This document shows, piece after piece, positions 24,546-37,975 of a stretch of DNA of 64,000 nucleotides. The position numbers and the translations under genes are program-made. The notes under the pieces are model-generated. The model ran no database searches and had not been told where the DNA came from. It was given only the letters and a program-made list of their open reading frames with translations. Location: assembly GCA_013399115.1 (NCBI GenBank), contig VXAA01001151.1:988468-1052467 (forward strand). Direction: 5' to 3'. Positions within the stretch are counted from its first letter, which is position 1. The number at the start of each line of letters is the position of its first letter. Source of the DNA: Anseranas semipalmata. Its lineage: Eukaryota; Chordata; Aves; Anseriformes; Anseranatidae.

Positions 24546-27500
24546 AGCAAGGGAGAGTAACCATTTTGGGTTTTGCCAGCTTGAATCGTTTAAGTAGACC
24601 AGCTGTAGACACATTTGTGAAGAGCTGATTTGACCAGCAGTACAGAATATTATTTATATTCCCATCATAACCTTTTACTTGTCTCAGTAAGCTAACAGTT
24701 TTCAAGTTTAGACTCCCACTTGCATTACTGTGCACTGCTTACATATACAATTAACCTGTTTTGTCATTCATTTCCTGTAATAAACATACTGACTTGATGA
24801 TATTTCCTTCTCATGAACAATATTATCAATGTGATTCAAGGCAGACAATATTTTTTCAGTATCTTTACATCATTAAAAGGTTGGGTGATGAGGATTTAAA
24901 GCAGGAATCATTATTTTGACATAATGATGTGGATTAATTAGTAAAACTTGAGGGGTTTGAGCATACGGATCGTATGCTTAAACAAGCTGAGGAAAGGCAT
25001 TAAACCTAAGGTCATATATTGTCATTTAAATACATTTCCTCTTATCCCTAGAAAATAACATTGGTGGAAATACCAAAGACTTGTAGTAATCAAGATTTTT
25101 TATTATTATTACTTGAAAAAGCAGGCAATAATTGAGAAGTGTGTAGAGGGTATGCTGGTAGCTTGAATATTTTTAGCACATGCACACCCCTTTTTTTTTT
25201 TTTTAACTTGTATTTCATTTTTGTTGTTATTTCTGATTAATGTACTTTGAAAATGGTGCACCACATAATTGTGTCTTTCTAATCTGGAATTAATTTGATA
25301 AAGAATATATAGGTAGGTATACTGGGTAGGTATAGTACCGACCTAGAAGAACATGATATTTGATTTCAACTCATCAGTTATACAAATACAAAATTAGCAA
25401 TGACAAGGAAAAAGAATAAAGCATTATTTTAACAGTTATTTTCAGCTAGTAATGGAGGAATATTCCTACTATGAGTTGAAAAAATGATAACATACTGAAA
25501 ACATGCTGCCCTTACCCATTCTGACTATAGATTTCTTTGCACGTCTTTTGCTTTACCATGTTTCTTTAGCTCCTACCTCCTAATTTACATTAATTGCTAT
25601 ATATTGCTATATACTAGACTCTGTCTTGATTATCCATCCCTATTGTTTACAAATACTTGTCTTGGTCACTAAAGGCCTAAAGAACTGTACACTGTCTTGG
25701 GGAAAACTAAGGACTCTGCTCTCCATAGGGGTTATATTAGCAATCCCCACAGTTGTTATTTGGGCTACTCAGTTTTCTACTTGAACTGTGCTGCCCCAGC
25801 CCCTGTCCCCACATGCAGATCTTTTGTATAGATTTCTTCCCTCCATTTTTGCATATAGTTTGTTCAGTTTCACCCCTACTGATAACAGACACTTTTTCCC
25901 CAAGATTCAGCAGAAGTGTAATACAAATCAAGTTTGTTAATTTGGCCACAATTTTTACTATTCATTAGCATCACTGATGAGAGCAATCTTCAGAACTCTC
26001 CAACACATATCAACCCTATGCAAATTATGCATCTCAAGCACACTTTACACATATACATGTATCTGCAAACATTAGTCCCTGCTAACTATATCGATGCCAA
26101 GTGTTGCATTTAACAGCATGATATTATAATGGTAATAAAAATACCCAGGACCAAGCAGGTGCTTCCACAGTTTCAGGCCATTATCTAAGCCCAGTGCAAC
26201 ATTGCCCCCCATTACCATCCACAGCATTACGCAAATAATGCAAACCTATGCAGATATTACAAACTCTGTAATTCTCCGTGATGTATTGGAAATTATGTTC
26301 ACACTAGGAAACAACATATTGCCCCCTCACATCCTAAGAAACATAGAGCTTATGCCTAATCAATATGGAGAAATGAAAACCCACGTGCCACTGAATAAAA
26401 GAAGCAATCAGCTTTGCATGCTAAGACGTAGAAGAGCCTATGAACCTCAGCCAGATCAGGCAGAGAAAGAGAGAAATAGAGACAGTGAGCACAAACACAT
26501 GCATGCATGAAAACGACAAAAAAAATGAGCATATGAGCATGAGAAATCAGTCTTGATACCACCTCTGCCTCATGCACTGCCCCGCCAGCGATACATTCAG
26601 GCTCAGCTGCCTCAGTGAGCATTTTGAATGCTGATTATAAGCTCACTGATACAGTAACAAAGATTTTATTCCTATGTAATAGTGTCTTTGTCCCATCCTT
26701 CCAGCCAGTTTTCAGTCCCATAGTATGACTTCCAGTGAAAGAATATTCATGAAACAAGACTTAAGCTCCTTACATGCTGCAGAGAATGCCGCATTAGTGT
26801 AAGTATAGAAGCATTCATTATTAGTTATTAAAGTAATAATGAGTAATAATATTATAACAACTATTATTATATCGTTGAATAGACTTTCAAAGGATACAAT
26901 ATCACTTTGATCCAAGAATATAGCAAGAGAGTGTTAAAATCCTAGCAATTTAAAAATACGTAAAAGTAACAAAAAAAATATTCTAATGCTTCCAACTACC
27001 ATAAACTAGTGGCATTCAAAATAAAGAGTCTAAGTGAAATCAAACCCACATATTTCCAACAGGCTGATCTGAGAGCAAGTCTTGCATGCTTTAAGCTAAG
27101 CCATTAGTGCTCAAGGCAAACACTAAATTGCAAGAATAAAATGTTCCAAGTAAAAGATCTTGATCTCAAATCATCTTTAAGGTAAGAAAAAAAAAATAAC
27201 ACTTAAGGTCAGCTTTCATATATAACACATAAGGAGCATTCATAAGTTAAAATAGACTTGATGGACAAGGAACTGACAAAAATAGAAACACCAGAACATG
27301 AGTCACTAGGATCCCTATTCAATCAAAGGAATTTTCTCTTTTCCTTCAGATAATTTTGTGAAAAATAACCTTCCACAGTTCTTAGAGTTCTCTACTTATT
27401 TACGTAACTTGTACATGAATGTGCATCAGCAGTACAGTCATATCATGTGGTAGCAGTACATGTGCTATTTCTGCATGGTGGTTACATCCGAATATGAGAA

Positions 27501-27753
27501 CCTTTTCTTAATTTGTAGAACATATGCAAAGCTTCCTCCCTACCATTCCTTTGGTGTGTAGCTCCATTAACCTCCTGGCTAAAGCCTAATCCCTCGCCAC
27601 AATTCTATCATTTTGTTGCAGAGAACATACTGTTCTGCAACATGCAAAGGACACAGAGGTTCCTACGTGACTTTACTAGAACCTTCCGTTATGCTTATGC
27701 TTTCTTATTCAGTAAGAAATAACTTAGTTTCCTCTATTGCAAATCCAACTTAC

Positions 27754-27937
27754 CATGTTCTAGTATTAACTTCATATTTGTAAAGATCATCAACCAATCC
27801 ATATTTATTGCCAGGTAATGCTTTGTATCCACCATGGACATAAACAGATTTTGTCAGTTCATCATAGACACTGGTATGGCCATATCCACCTTGCACAATT
27901 GCTCCTTTTGTTTCCGGTACAAGCCAAGAATTTGACC
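27754..27937 (-). CDS. ATRN: ATRN exon: kelch propeller, third/fourth blade
   Basis: This 184-bp exon follows TTATTCCAG and reads (R)SNSWLVPETKGAIVQGGYGH, then TSVYDELTKSVYVHGGYKAL, then PGNKYGLVDDLYKYEVNTRT and W. YGHTSVYD, YVHGGYKALPG and DDLYKYEV..TW are one full kelch repeat. The codon formed across the junction is A+GG (Arg), where I recall Ser in human ATRN. It ends with TG|GTAAGT, leaving two bases that become TGG (Trp) with the next exon. Position, phase and sequence agree with both neighbours, so this exon is secure. Confidence 0.95.
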
Positions 27938-30900
27938 CTGGAATAAACATACAAAAGACATAAGTTTAAGGCTTAGAACATCTAGAGTTGTGTTTAGTAA
28001 GTACATAAAATCATTTTCACTCTAATTCTAAATACAACAATAACTAGGGACCTATTTTAAGAAGTAATTTTACACCAATGTATCAAAATATCTGCAAAGG
28101 GACACTATTATTAGGCTTATCTTAATTAAACCACAAGCATATGGTTGTTACAGGTGCCAAATACTCTGCCAAAATGCTGCGTTAGCACACACACACACAC
28201 ACACACAAAACCAGAAAAAAGCCCAAACCTTTTGGAAAATATGAAACAAAGAGTTAAGATTGATCATCTCTCATCTCTCACCAGAGGTGGCTGGTGAGAA
28301 ATAAGCACTCCAGCTGTACGAGGAACACCTGTACTCAGTTGTGAGGAAACCATCTGGAGAAGTCTGGCAGAAATTGAAATGCTGTGAGTTGGGAGCTCAC
28401 AGAAACGTGTAAACTAAGGTAGCTCTAAGTACATGTGGATACAGACACTTTGCTAATGAACTGAAAAATTATTGAGCTAAAATCAGTTTCCAAATACTAT
28501 TTATTAGTTGTTTAACTGCAAATGTACCTACTGAGTTGCTGAAAACTCACAAAAGGATAATTTGAAAGCAGCTCTTTAAACTGGCACTTAGGTCCACCTT
28601 TTACATCACATCATTAATAATTGCAAAGAGGCACAAAAAAACATTCACAATAGCTGTTACAAGTGAAGATTAAAATGCAATTGGAAAATATTTTGCTATA
28701 GCATTGAAAAAGGTAGAGAGGTTGAGTAACAACTTGTTTCCTGTGGCCCTGAAATTTCCTTCCCCCCCACCATCTTCCCAGATGACGACAGGAGCCACAC
28801 AAAGAGCAAGCCAGGAGATAAGTATTTCCGGTAGAAGCCAGCCTATTCAAAAGAGCCTAGGATAAAGAGGAAGCCAATTCTACAGATGAGAAATGGAAAA
28901 AATAATTCGCTTACAGCCTCTTGATATATGCCAGAAAAATACAAAACGTGGACAAGGACTTCCCAAGTGGAGCAGTCTTTTCCTAATTCTTAGCCTAAAT
29001 TGGCTGCCTTTATAAAGTTACTTATCCACGGGTAGCAGACAACACCATATATCCTGCATCAGCTGAAAGTTAGTTTAAATTCCTTTTCAATTTTTACCTG
29101 ATATTATGTAAGCAGTTTAAGATTATCCCTTTTTCCTCCCGATTCTTCTGTTCAGTGAAAAGACTCATGACTTTCGGTCATTACTGTTGCTATTTTACTT
29201 TCATTAAACAGTTTCCAAGCACTGCCTCTATAAGCAAGTTACATTTTTTCAGTAACAAAACCAAATTCTGTGAAATGCAAGACAGCACTTTTATTCCTAA
29301 ATGCTTAGAACAAATTAGAAAGTATGGATTGAACAGAAAGATTTGTGCTGCTTTTTTTGCGTGTGTGTATAAATATCGATATTTGTGTAATACACTAGTT
29401 ATACCTGATACAGTATATTTACATCACTAATATGTACTGCAACGTAATTTGTGTTTTATTCCAGTCTCCATTTTGGATGTTATCAAGCTATTAAGAAGTG
29501 CAACTCTGAACACAATCATCCCATTTATACCAATAATAGTGCATTTTACATACATATTAGCTTGTTACCAAGTAGATTTACTTGATACAATTTACATAAG
29601 GGGGTTGGTGAGGAGTCAACCTGCTGATGCACCTTCCTATCACCAACTCCATCCTCATTTTTTGATTTAAATACTAATCAGTCCAAAAGATCAGCATATA
29701 GCTTTTCAGGGAAAAAAAAAAACTATTACGTTACATAATCAACACCATCATGTAAGTTTATTTACATAATAAAATATTTTGCATTTATATCTGACTGGTT
29801 CACACAGCACCTAGAACATTTTCACAGAAAAATTGCATGTTGTATAGCTCTCCATGACTTGCACAGAAATATGAATAGCTGTTTCTTCTTGTATATTAAA
29901 AAAAAAAAAAGTGCTATGGATAACGAAGTTTGAGAAAAGAGGTCCAGAGGTATCCTTCTGAAATAAAAGTCAAAAGGAGTATTACAAGTTTCTGCTTCTC
30001 TCCTTTCTAAAATTTAGTTGAACAGTCTGAACTTTGACTTTGAAAACTGCAAGGCAGATACGCAGCTTTGATCCCTTTTGTGCTTCTTCAGCAACTTGAA
30101 CACTGAATCATTCGGTACAAAAAAATACTTTCTGAAACATTCTGTCTGAATTTAAAGACATTGCTATGCAGCATATGATCTGATCTCTTTTTTTAAACTA
30201 TTCATTGATATGGATCTTCACCTTTTTTTTTTTTTTAAACACAGAAATCCAATCACCAAATGCATTCTCATAACTCTTCTCATACTCAAAGACATCCCAC
30301 TCTTTCTAACATCACATCAATGGAAATACTTGATTGACCAAATTGATCATGCAAAATTCTGCCACCTCAACAGCTTAAAAAACCAAATATGCCTAGAAAT
30401 GGCAAGATTACTACTCCAATGCAATTTATAGTTTAAATACAGAGAGAGCTCGGGGGTGGGGGGGGGCTATTATTATTTTTTCCCAGGTTTCAATTACGTA
30501 AGTCTAATGGACAGTGTAGAATTATTATCAAATATATTTTCAAAATAACAAAAATAATTGCAGTAATAGGGGCTTCTAATTTTGATTTGTAATTTGAATC
30601 TTTACAATAAACATGACATTTCCCCATCAACATCTGGGCAATTTTCCAGAGAATTCTACCACAAAGTTTCTCTTCCAATGCTCAGACAAGTCACTACAAT
30701 AACTTCAGATATTTAAATCTGCCAGACATTAAACAGATAGATATGGCTACGAGCTGCAATATTCTGGTCATTTTTGTCAAACAGAATCAAGCACTTACAT
30801 CCAGTTTTGTACAAGCATTTCCAGGAGACTTACCAAGTGAACGAAAAAAAGAAAAGAATTTTCATGTACTATAGCTGGGCATATGAATCGATTCCAAAAT

Positions 30901-33900
30901 TTTGATGGACTTGGCAAGTGAAACTGGAGACCCCGAAGCAAGCATTTTAAACAAATCTGGTTATATATTACCAAAGAACAGCAACCACAGTGCCGACAGT
31001 AGAAAGCAGAGGGAGGAGAGAGGAAATCTGAGCCTTAATCTGGCCTCAGTAATATGCCAAGGTTTAGAACAAAAGTTTTTTTTTGTTTTTAATAAACGAA
31101 CAAGCAAATGTTAAAAATAATGGCAAACTGAACAATCTAAATGTACCAAACCAGTTACATCACACTTATCTAAAAAACAATTACCTACAAAAAAATGCAT
31201 AGGAGGTCTCAATATCTGGACTTCAGTAATATCCTCATACAATGCCACAATAGGAAATTATTAAACAAGCCATTGTAACAGAAGGTGACTTGAGCACTGG
31301 AGAAACAACGCACAATGTTGAGAGGTGCTGGAATTAACCAGACTTCTTAAGGATCAGAATGGGTGCATTTTATTGCACTCACAAATTTAAGATGTGACAA
31401 TTGAATAAATTCAGACATTATCAATTAAAAAACAACAACAACAAAAAACAGAATGGCATGCAGAATGAACTACATGATCTCTGCTACCAGACAAAAAAAA
31501 AAAGGATCAAAATTCAACAATAACTTAAAGATATTGAGCACTGGGATTAGTAACATGAGCTTCTATAAAAATGGAAGCTCATCAGTTGATGATGACAGAG
31601 GAGAATTAGTACGTGCACTGCTTCATCAGAGAAAGTCTATGAGCTTTCTAATGATGGAGAAATGGCTTTCTAATAATTGCAGTACAAATGTTGTTTTACC
31701 ACATACCAAGTGAGGTGTTCCCAATAAAGCAAGACTAAGGTTTCACCAGCAACACTGGTGAAATTGCACCTAGAATTTCCCACAGGCTTTTCTAATCATC
31801 CACATTCAAGAAAGATGAACACCTTGCACAAAAGCTACACAGATGAACTATTGGAATGAGAGAGGAATAGATGATGTTGCCTTAATTAGCCTAGCAAAAA
31901 GGAGGATTGGTATCTGTAAATATAATTCAAAGAGAATTCTAGGAAGAGAGATGAGCTGCTTACGTTAAACAATATATCACCCAAAAAAAACCAAATAAAC
32001 ATAAACCAGCCACTGATAAAAGGTAGACTATGATTTAGATGACACCAGCCACTAAAATTATAAGCCCTGAATTAATTTTCCAGTGATGCTGTGAACAAAA
32101 CTCAAACTGCTTAAGATTAATCCTCATGTATTTTTAAAAGGAATTATAAAATATGGTGTTTATATTAAAAAGCACCTATTTTGATGGCCAAGATGATCCA
32201 TTCCAGCCTTTTACACAGAGCAAGTTAATCACATCCACAGACATAACACCACTCCATCAAAGAATGCAAATCCAGTGAACTTAGAAACAAAAACATATTA
32301 TTTCTTTTTTTTTTTTCTAGTTATTTCTTCATATAAAACTAGTTAGGATGGCCACATTAAAAAAAAAAAAAAAAACAGCAAATTTGAGCAATAATCATTT
32401 TATCATTAAAAACCAAATAACTAAAACAGCCTTTGGAGATAACTAAAGGTTTTTCTAAAGATGTTTAGAAAAAAAGTTTTTATTTGCACTAATATATCTA
32501 GTATAGGTCAAAGTAAAGGTAGATACATTGGCCTGACCCATTCTTAACATACTAAAACCCTTGAACAGATTAAGTAAAAAGAACAACATTTCCAAGAAGC
32601 ACCTCAGTGTCCCATGTTCATTTAATTCAGGTGACAATAAACTATAAAATTTTACTTGCAATTAAGAAGCTCGTGCTAACTTACAAAAAAGAGGAAGTAC
32701 ACATTACATCTTAGGACCATTTCTTTCAACTCTACTTCAAAGAAACATTTTTAAATCAAAAACAACCGAAAACCTACTTCTATAGTGATAAAAAAAAAAA
32801 ATTAGCCTAAAAACCAAAGTGATATGTTGCTGATCCAAACAAATTTCTATCTTCTAAAGAATAAAATAAAATCACAGAAGTTTATTCAGAGGTTTCATAA
32901 TGTATAAGGAGCTTTTATAAACTTTAGTTAAAACAAAACACCATTGAGATTCACCTTGAGACTCACACTGTAATTCTCAGAAGGTTTATGAGGTATTGCT
33001 AACCTAAAGGGAAATAAATTTCCCTGGGGAGTAACCTAGAAAAGCTTTATGGTTCAAGTTAGTAAAATCAGTCACATAATTCCCATACCAAGATTTATGG
33101 TTTCCTCAAAAGTCATAACTCCTATTGTAGCAAAGAAGAAAAAAAAAAAAAAAAGGACAACAGGAAGCTCTTTTGTTACTGCAATAACCATCATACCTTG
33201 GAGTAGATATGAATTCCTGTGCAATCACATGGTTAAAGTCTAGCTGCAAACCATGTCAGATTTTTTCAGGACTTAGCCGACCTTGACAGAAATTACTTTC
33301 TTTACTAATCTGACAAACGTGAGAGAAATTTTGAGACCATGCACAGATTCAATTAAAATGCTTTGTTAATAGCACAATAGCAATTATCCCATAGCATACC
33401 TATGGGAAAAACTAGGGAACCCACAAATAATGAAAATTTCTTTAAGTGTTTTTTGATCCAAAGCCTATGGAAATCAGGGTCACAGTAACTGAAGGCTTTA
33501 GCACCAGAATTCCATATATCAACATTATGAAAGTTCATTAACAAGAGTGGATCACTAGCAGTTTCAATTCATATGAACCAAAGGGAAAGTTTTGCACAAT
33601 GCCTCTTTCTTTTAGTAGGTATCTGGTAAATGCTTGAAAAATAGCCTTCATTAGAATTAAAAGCCAAGGCTGATAACATTTAGAAAGAATAAAACAGTAC
33701 AATTTCAAATGTTAACAAAACATATTTTTTAAAGGAAAAGAAAAAGAGACTAATTTTTCTTTCTATAACATCAGAATCCCTTTATTATAAGAAATTTTCT
33801 TTCCAATTCAGGTGGGTTCACAGAAGTACTTCTATCATTTCCCATACCTTTTACATTTGGATTCTGAGCTGCCAAATTCCCCAGAAACTAGTCATTCTCA

Positions 33901-35768
33901 GTCCAAACCACCATCTGGAATTTCATGGTTAAAAATGATCCTACATCTGCAAATTTGTAGATAAATGCTGCAGCTGACAAAGAATTCAGGAGAATTTGCC
34001 ACAAAATTCATTTAACTTTAGGGCGGGTGTTGGGAGGACAGAGATGGAAATGCAATGAGGTAAAATGAAACAGCAAAACTTTGGCTTGTTTTTTTTTTGT
34101 GCGTGTTTTTGATATTGTTTTAAATATCTGTTTATTTGCAATCTGTTTTACTAATCCTCCACCAACACAGCTTTAACATATTCCTATTTTAAACCTTATT
34201 CAAGAATTTGTACATTTTAACCATAAGGTCAGTAATAAAATATCCCAGAAACAAAGAAAGTTTTACGTTGCAAAGTGAATCACGTGTTCCTCATCCTTTT
34301 TATTTCCCCTTCCATTATTAAACTATCCACAATAATAGGTAAGAATAATATCGGTATTTTTACTCCACAATAAATAATAACCATGTGAAGAAGCAAATCA
34401 TTCAAAGTTCAAGTAGACACTAATCTGAATGAGCATGTAGAAAACTAGAAGTTGTTATCCTTTGTTGTTGTTCTTACTTAGAAGTCTTCAAGAAAAAGCA
34501 TCGTCTCTGATAGTTTAAAAAAAAAATCAGAATTTTTTTCAAAAAAGCTGGCCTTTAATACTTAATAAACCTTAAAATATTGTTGTGAAACATCACTGTA
34601 ATACTAGGGATTTTTAGTAGCTTCTTTGCACTTAATTTTTTCAATGTGGAAGAAGCACATCATTGCACTGTTCATCTTATTCCCATTCTCTTTCAGCTTT
34701 GTTCAACATCACTACAAACTTTCAATGCTACTATCACAAGTAATGCCACGAAGCATGAGAACCCTCTAAATTTTGAAGGTCTTTCCCCATCCCATAAATC
34801 TGCTTGAATAGTGTCTATGTACACAAACATATAAATGCAAACAAATAAATTGAAATTATTTGAAAGCGATTTATTATGTCTTAACATAAAAATATTACTT
34901 TGAAATTTTGTATGTATGCATTCTGTGATTGCTTAAATAATTGAAAGAGCCTCAGATCAATTCCACAGAAGATAAGGATTCAAAAAAAAGTAAGAGATCA
35001 TTATTTGAATTAGTGGGTATATAAATATTCCTAAAGATGCATTAGAAGGTGTATTTTCAAGATTATGCTATTAAAAGAGTATCTTAGAAGCACCACATAT
35101 AAGATAAACTGTCTTGGCTTATTTAATTCTAACATTTAAAATCACCCATAAGAAAAACTTTCCAGTGTGCAAGGGGAATCCCAGACAGACATGATGGGTT
35201 ATTTACAAAAATTGTCGTTAATTTTCTTTTATTTCTTCTAATAGCAACAAGTATACACTTCAGAGACAAGCCTGTACATAATGATAAACTAAGTTATTAC
35301 AGTTTGAAAATCAGCATGAAGATATTACAGCAACATTAAAGAATCTTCAAATTAACCAAATTCTTTTAATAACTACCGTTCATTGTATTCTGTTTTGCCC
35401 TTTGATTTTCACTCTCTTTACTCTCTTTTACTCAACTATGTAGTAAAAACATCAAGTCTATGGGAAAAAGAGTAAGTTTCATCAGAACAATAACCACTGT
35501 CTGGAATTTTTTGTTTCAGCCTTTACCCCCTTTAGAGTACCACAGCCATGTACAAAATAACAAATAGCCAAAGCCATTATACCCCAAAGATGTATGAATG
35601 CTACTAACAATAAATCTGATCTACATAGTTTGAAGGAAAAAAGATGAGATTTTATTTATATTGCCAAATATATTTTTTCTTTTGTGAAATCGGGAATTGT
35701 TCTTAAGTTAAAATAAATAAGTAATTTTTTCATCAATACATGATAAAAATGATTTGAAAGTGACTTAC
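27938..35768 (-). other. ATRN intron, mostly featureless
   Basis: 7831-bp intron with donor GTAAGT and acceptor TTTATTCCAG. Contents: CA microsatellite 28186-28207, G-rich run near 30451-30466, and several A or T homopolymers (for example near 30225-30236, 32310-32320, 32360-32375, 33139-33154). I recognise no transposon or RNA gene. Open frames are short and scattered. Confidence 0.8.
28186..28207. repeat. (CA)11 microsatellite
   Basis: Uninterrupted CA dinucleotide tract in intron sequence. Confidence 0.95.
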
Positions 35769-36024
35769 TGATGTAGTATTCTTGCACAATGCTTGTATAA
35801 CCATATATGGCAGAATATCCAAAAATGATAATCATAACCACATCTCTGCTGTCCAGCTCTACTATGTGTGCTGAATGACCTTCCACAGCATACTGTTGGC
35901 CATGTACAAGTACTGCAGGAGTTCTGACACTCCACGTTTGACTGTGTATGTTGAAAATCCACAGCTCGTCAGTAACATTGCCATTATTTGTTTCAATTTT
36001 GCCTCCATACATGTAGATGTCTTC
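35769..36024 (-). CDS. ATRN: ATRN exon: kelch propeller, second and third blades
   Basis: This 256-bp exon, the longest complete one here, starts on a codon boundary after CCAATTTTTACAG. It reads EDIYMYGGKIETNNGNVTDE, LWIFNIHSQTWSVRTPAVLV, HGQQYAVEGHSAHIVELDSR, DVVMIIIFGYSAIYGYTSIV and QEYYIS. YMYGG, the TDELWIFNIHSQTW strand, GHSAH and IIFGY follow the kelch repeat order (Gly-Gly, Tyr, Trp). The sequon NVT is present. In the third blade the usual GG is replaced by GY, as I remember it being in mammalian attractin. It ends A|GTAAGT with one base carried forward. Confidence 0.95.
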
Positions 36025-37040
36025 CTGTAAAAATTGGGAGAGAGGAGAGAGCAAATAATGGATTACAGAAAGATAACATCTGAACTGCATACTTTTGTGC
36101 TGCATAATGTTTCATAACAGAACAATCTGATCTAAATCTTCACGTTTAGCTAATACTACATTAAACAGCTCAATATCAGACACTAGTCCCAGACAACAAT
36201 ATTTAAGCTAAACCAACAGTGATAAGTAGAGCGTTTCAATGAAGAATAAACCCAGCCATGAAAATGACACCAAAATGAATCTCAGCCGGATTACTTCAAG
36301 CAGAAAAACTTTAATTATATGACTCTAACTCAAACTGCAGCTATTAAAAAAAAAAAAAAAAAAACTAAACAGAAAGGGGTTTATACTGTTTTCTTAAGGA
36401 GTAGCGCAGAGAATTAAAATGTGATTTACCATACACTCAATCTATGGGAATTTAATTTAGCATACGCGCAAGAGAGAACATTTTATCTTAATAACAACAT
36501 AACTTAAGTCCTGAGAAACTTCACATTCATTCACAAATGAGCCCAAAGAAGAGGGACAATGTGTGTACAGCATCCCCTTGATCACATTTGCTAAAAATCA
36601 AATCCCGATGGGGGAGTACTTTGAGTTCTTCTAAAGGGATGCAAAACAGAGTTTCCAGTCTTCATGAACACATACCAAAACAGATGGCATTGCTGTTTGA
36701 GATAAGTAATGAGTGATTTACCTAAATATTGACTTGAAACTGATTCTACTAAATCTCTAACTTCATCTAGAGTAGCAAACCAAGGCATATAAAGTCACAG
36801 AATGAATTCCAGCTTGTTGGCTTCAATGACTAGCTGACTGTTCAAGGACAGTTTATCCTGGGTAGAAAAATACTGCCTCTGGTTCTGAGAATGACAGTTA
36901 GTCTTTGCTAGGAAGTACCAGGGCCACATGCATGCTGCATCTCATCTCTGTGGTGTTTGGGCAGTAGCAGTTGTCTCCTGCATATCGCAGTATAAGGAAT
37001 ACTCTAGGGTTTAACCTAAATTCAATCTTAAGAAAAAAAA

Positions 37041-37061
37041 GAAAGAAAGAAAGAAAGAAAG
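37041..37061. repeat. (GAAA)5 microsatellite
   Basis: Five GAAA units after an A8 run; purine-only strand. Confidence 0.93.
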
Positions 37062-37736
37062 CTGCAGGCTTAACACATTTAGCAAAGCTTTGCTTGGCAT
37101 AGACTACTGGGCCTCAGGAAAAAAAAAAAAAAAAAAGGAAAGAAAAAAAAAAGACTGGAAGATAAAGAAACTGCCTAATATAAGAAGTTTGAATGAACCA
37201 TGGGGAGCTGATGGAATCTAAGTAGAAATGTAAACTAAGTGCTACTGTCTTCATATACGTCAAGAAAGCTGAACTCAAACTGACAGATATGTAAAATATA
37301 GATGATCAGTAGATTGAGAGTCTATTTAGACTAGCAAAACAAAAGCTTGAGGGGGTTAGGATGTTTTCTGCATACCTAGTGGATGGTAAACAACATAGAA
37401 TCAATGAGCACATGAAAAACCCTCCCATTCCTCAGAGAGATTAGTCAGTAAATAACTGACTAAACTGTCTGACCTGTCTTGAAGAGCACACTTAAAATGT
37501 CTGCACAATATTAAAACTATTCTTTCATTTGATGCAGGTAAACATTTCTCAATTTGGAATTTAAAATTGCTCCTATGCAGTGATACTCTGTGTTAGAGGT
37601 TAGTCTGGACTGGTCTTTGAACAAAAGATGTTTACATCCTTCAGCAGGAATTTGTACTAGGATTAGGTATGTATCTGAAACCATTCTTTTCCTACGAGAT
37701 AAAACAGTATTTCAAAGAGCTTGGGTGAAGACCCAA

Positions 37737-37975
37737 TATCGGTCAGCAGGTGGTGAGCAGTGACACTGTGCATCACTTGCTTTGTTTATTCTTTTTGTTA
37801 GTTGTTCCCCCCCCCCACACACACTTTCTTATTAAGCTGTCTTTACCTCAATCACTGAGTTCTTGCATTTTCATTTTTCTTTTCAATTTTCTCCCCCGTT
37901 CCACTATGGAGGGCTGGGGAGAGTGAGGGGAAGAACTGAATGGTGTTTAGCTGTCTGCCAGCTTAAACCACAACA
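37737..37975 (+). repeat. Degraded avian ERV-type LTR remnant (solo)
   Basis: The order TCGGTCAGCAGGTGGTGAGCA, a GTGCATCACTTG block, TATTAAGCTGT..TTACCTCAA, ATTTTCTCCCCCGTTCCACT, GGGGAGAGTGAGGGG, GTGTTTAGCTG and the end TTAAACCACAACA follows a very common bird LTR family read in one orientation. It ends CA at 37974-37975. No coding part of a retrovirus is seen next to it, so it is a solo LTR piece. The inner C10 and CA run are later simple-repeat changes. The exact subfamily is not known to me. Confidence 0.6.

Larger units (their letters stand above)
22764..27753 (-). other. ATRN intron with a CR1 copy
   Basis: 4990-bp intron with donor GTAAGT and acceptor TATTTTGCAG. It contains one minus-strand CR1 (23590-24545) with an assembly gap, a (TTG)n tract near 23241-23257, an 8-bp-arm palindrome at 24960-24978, and otherwise AT-rich sequence in which nothing else is recognised. 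Confidence 0.88.
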
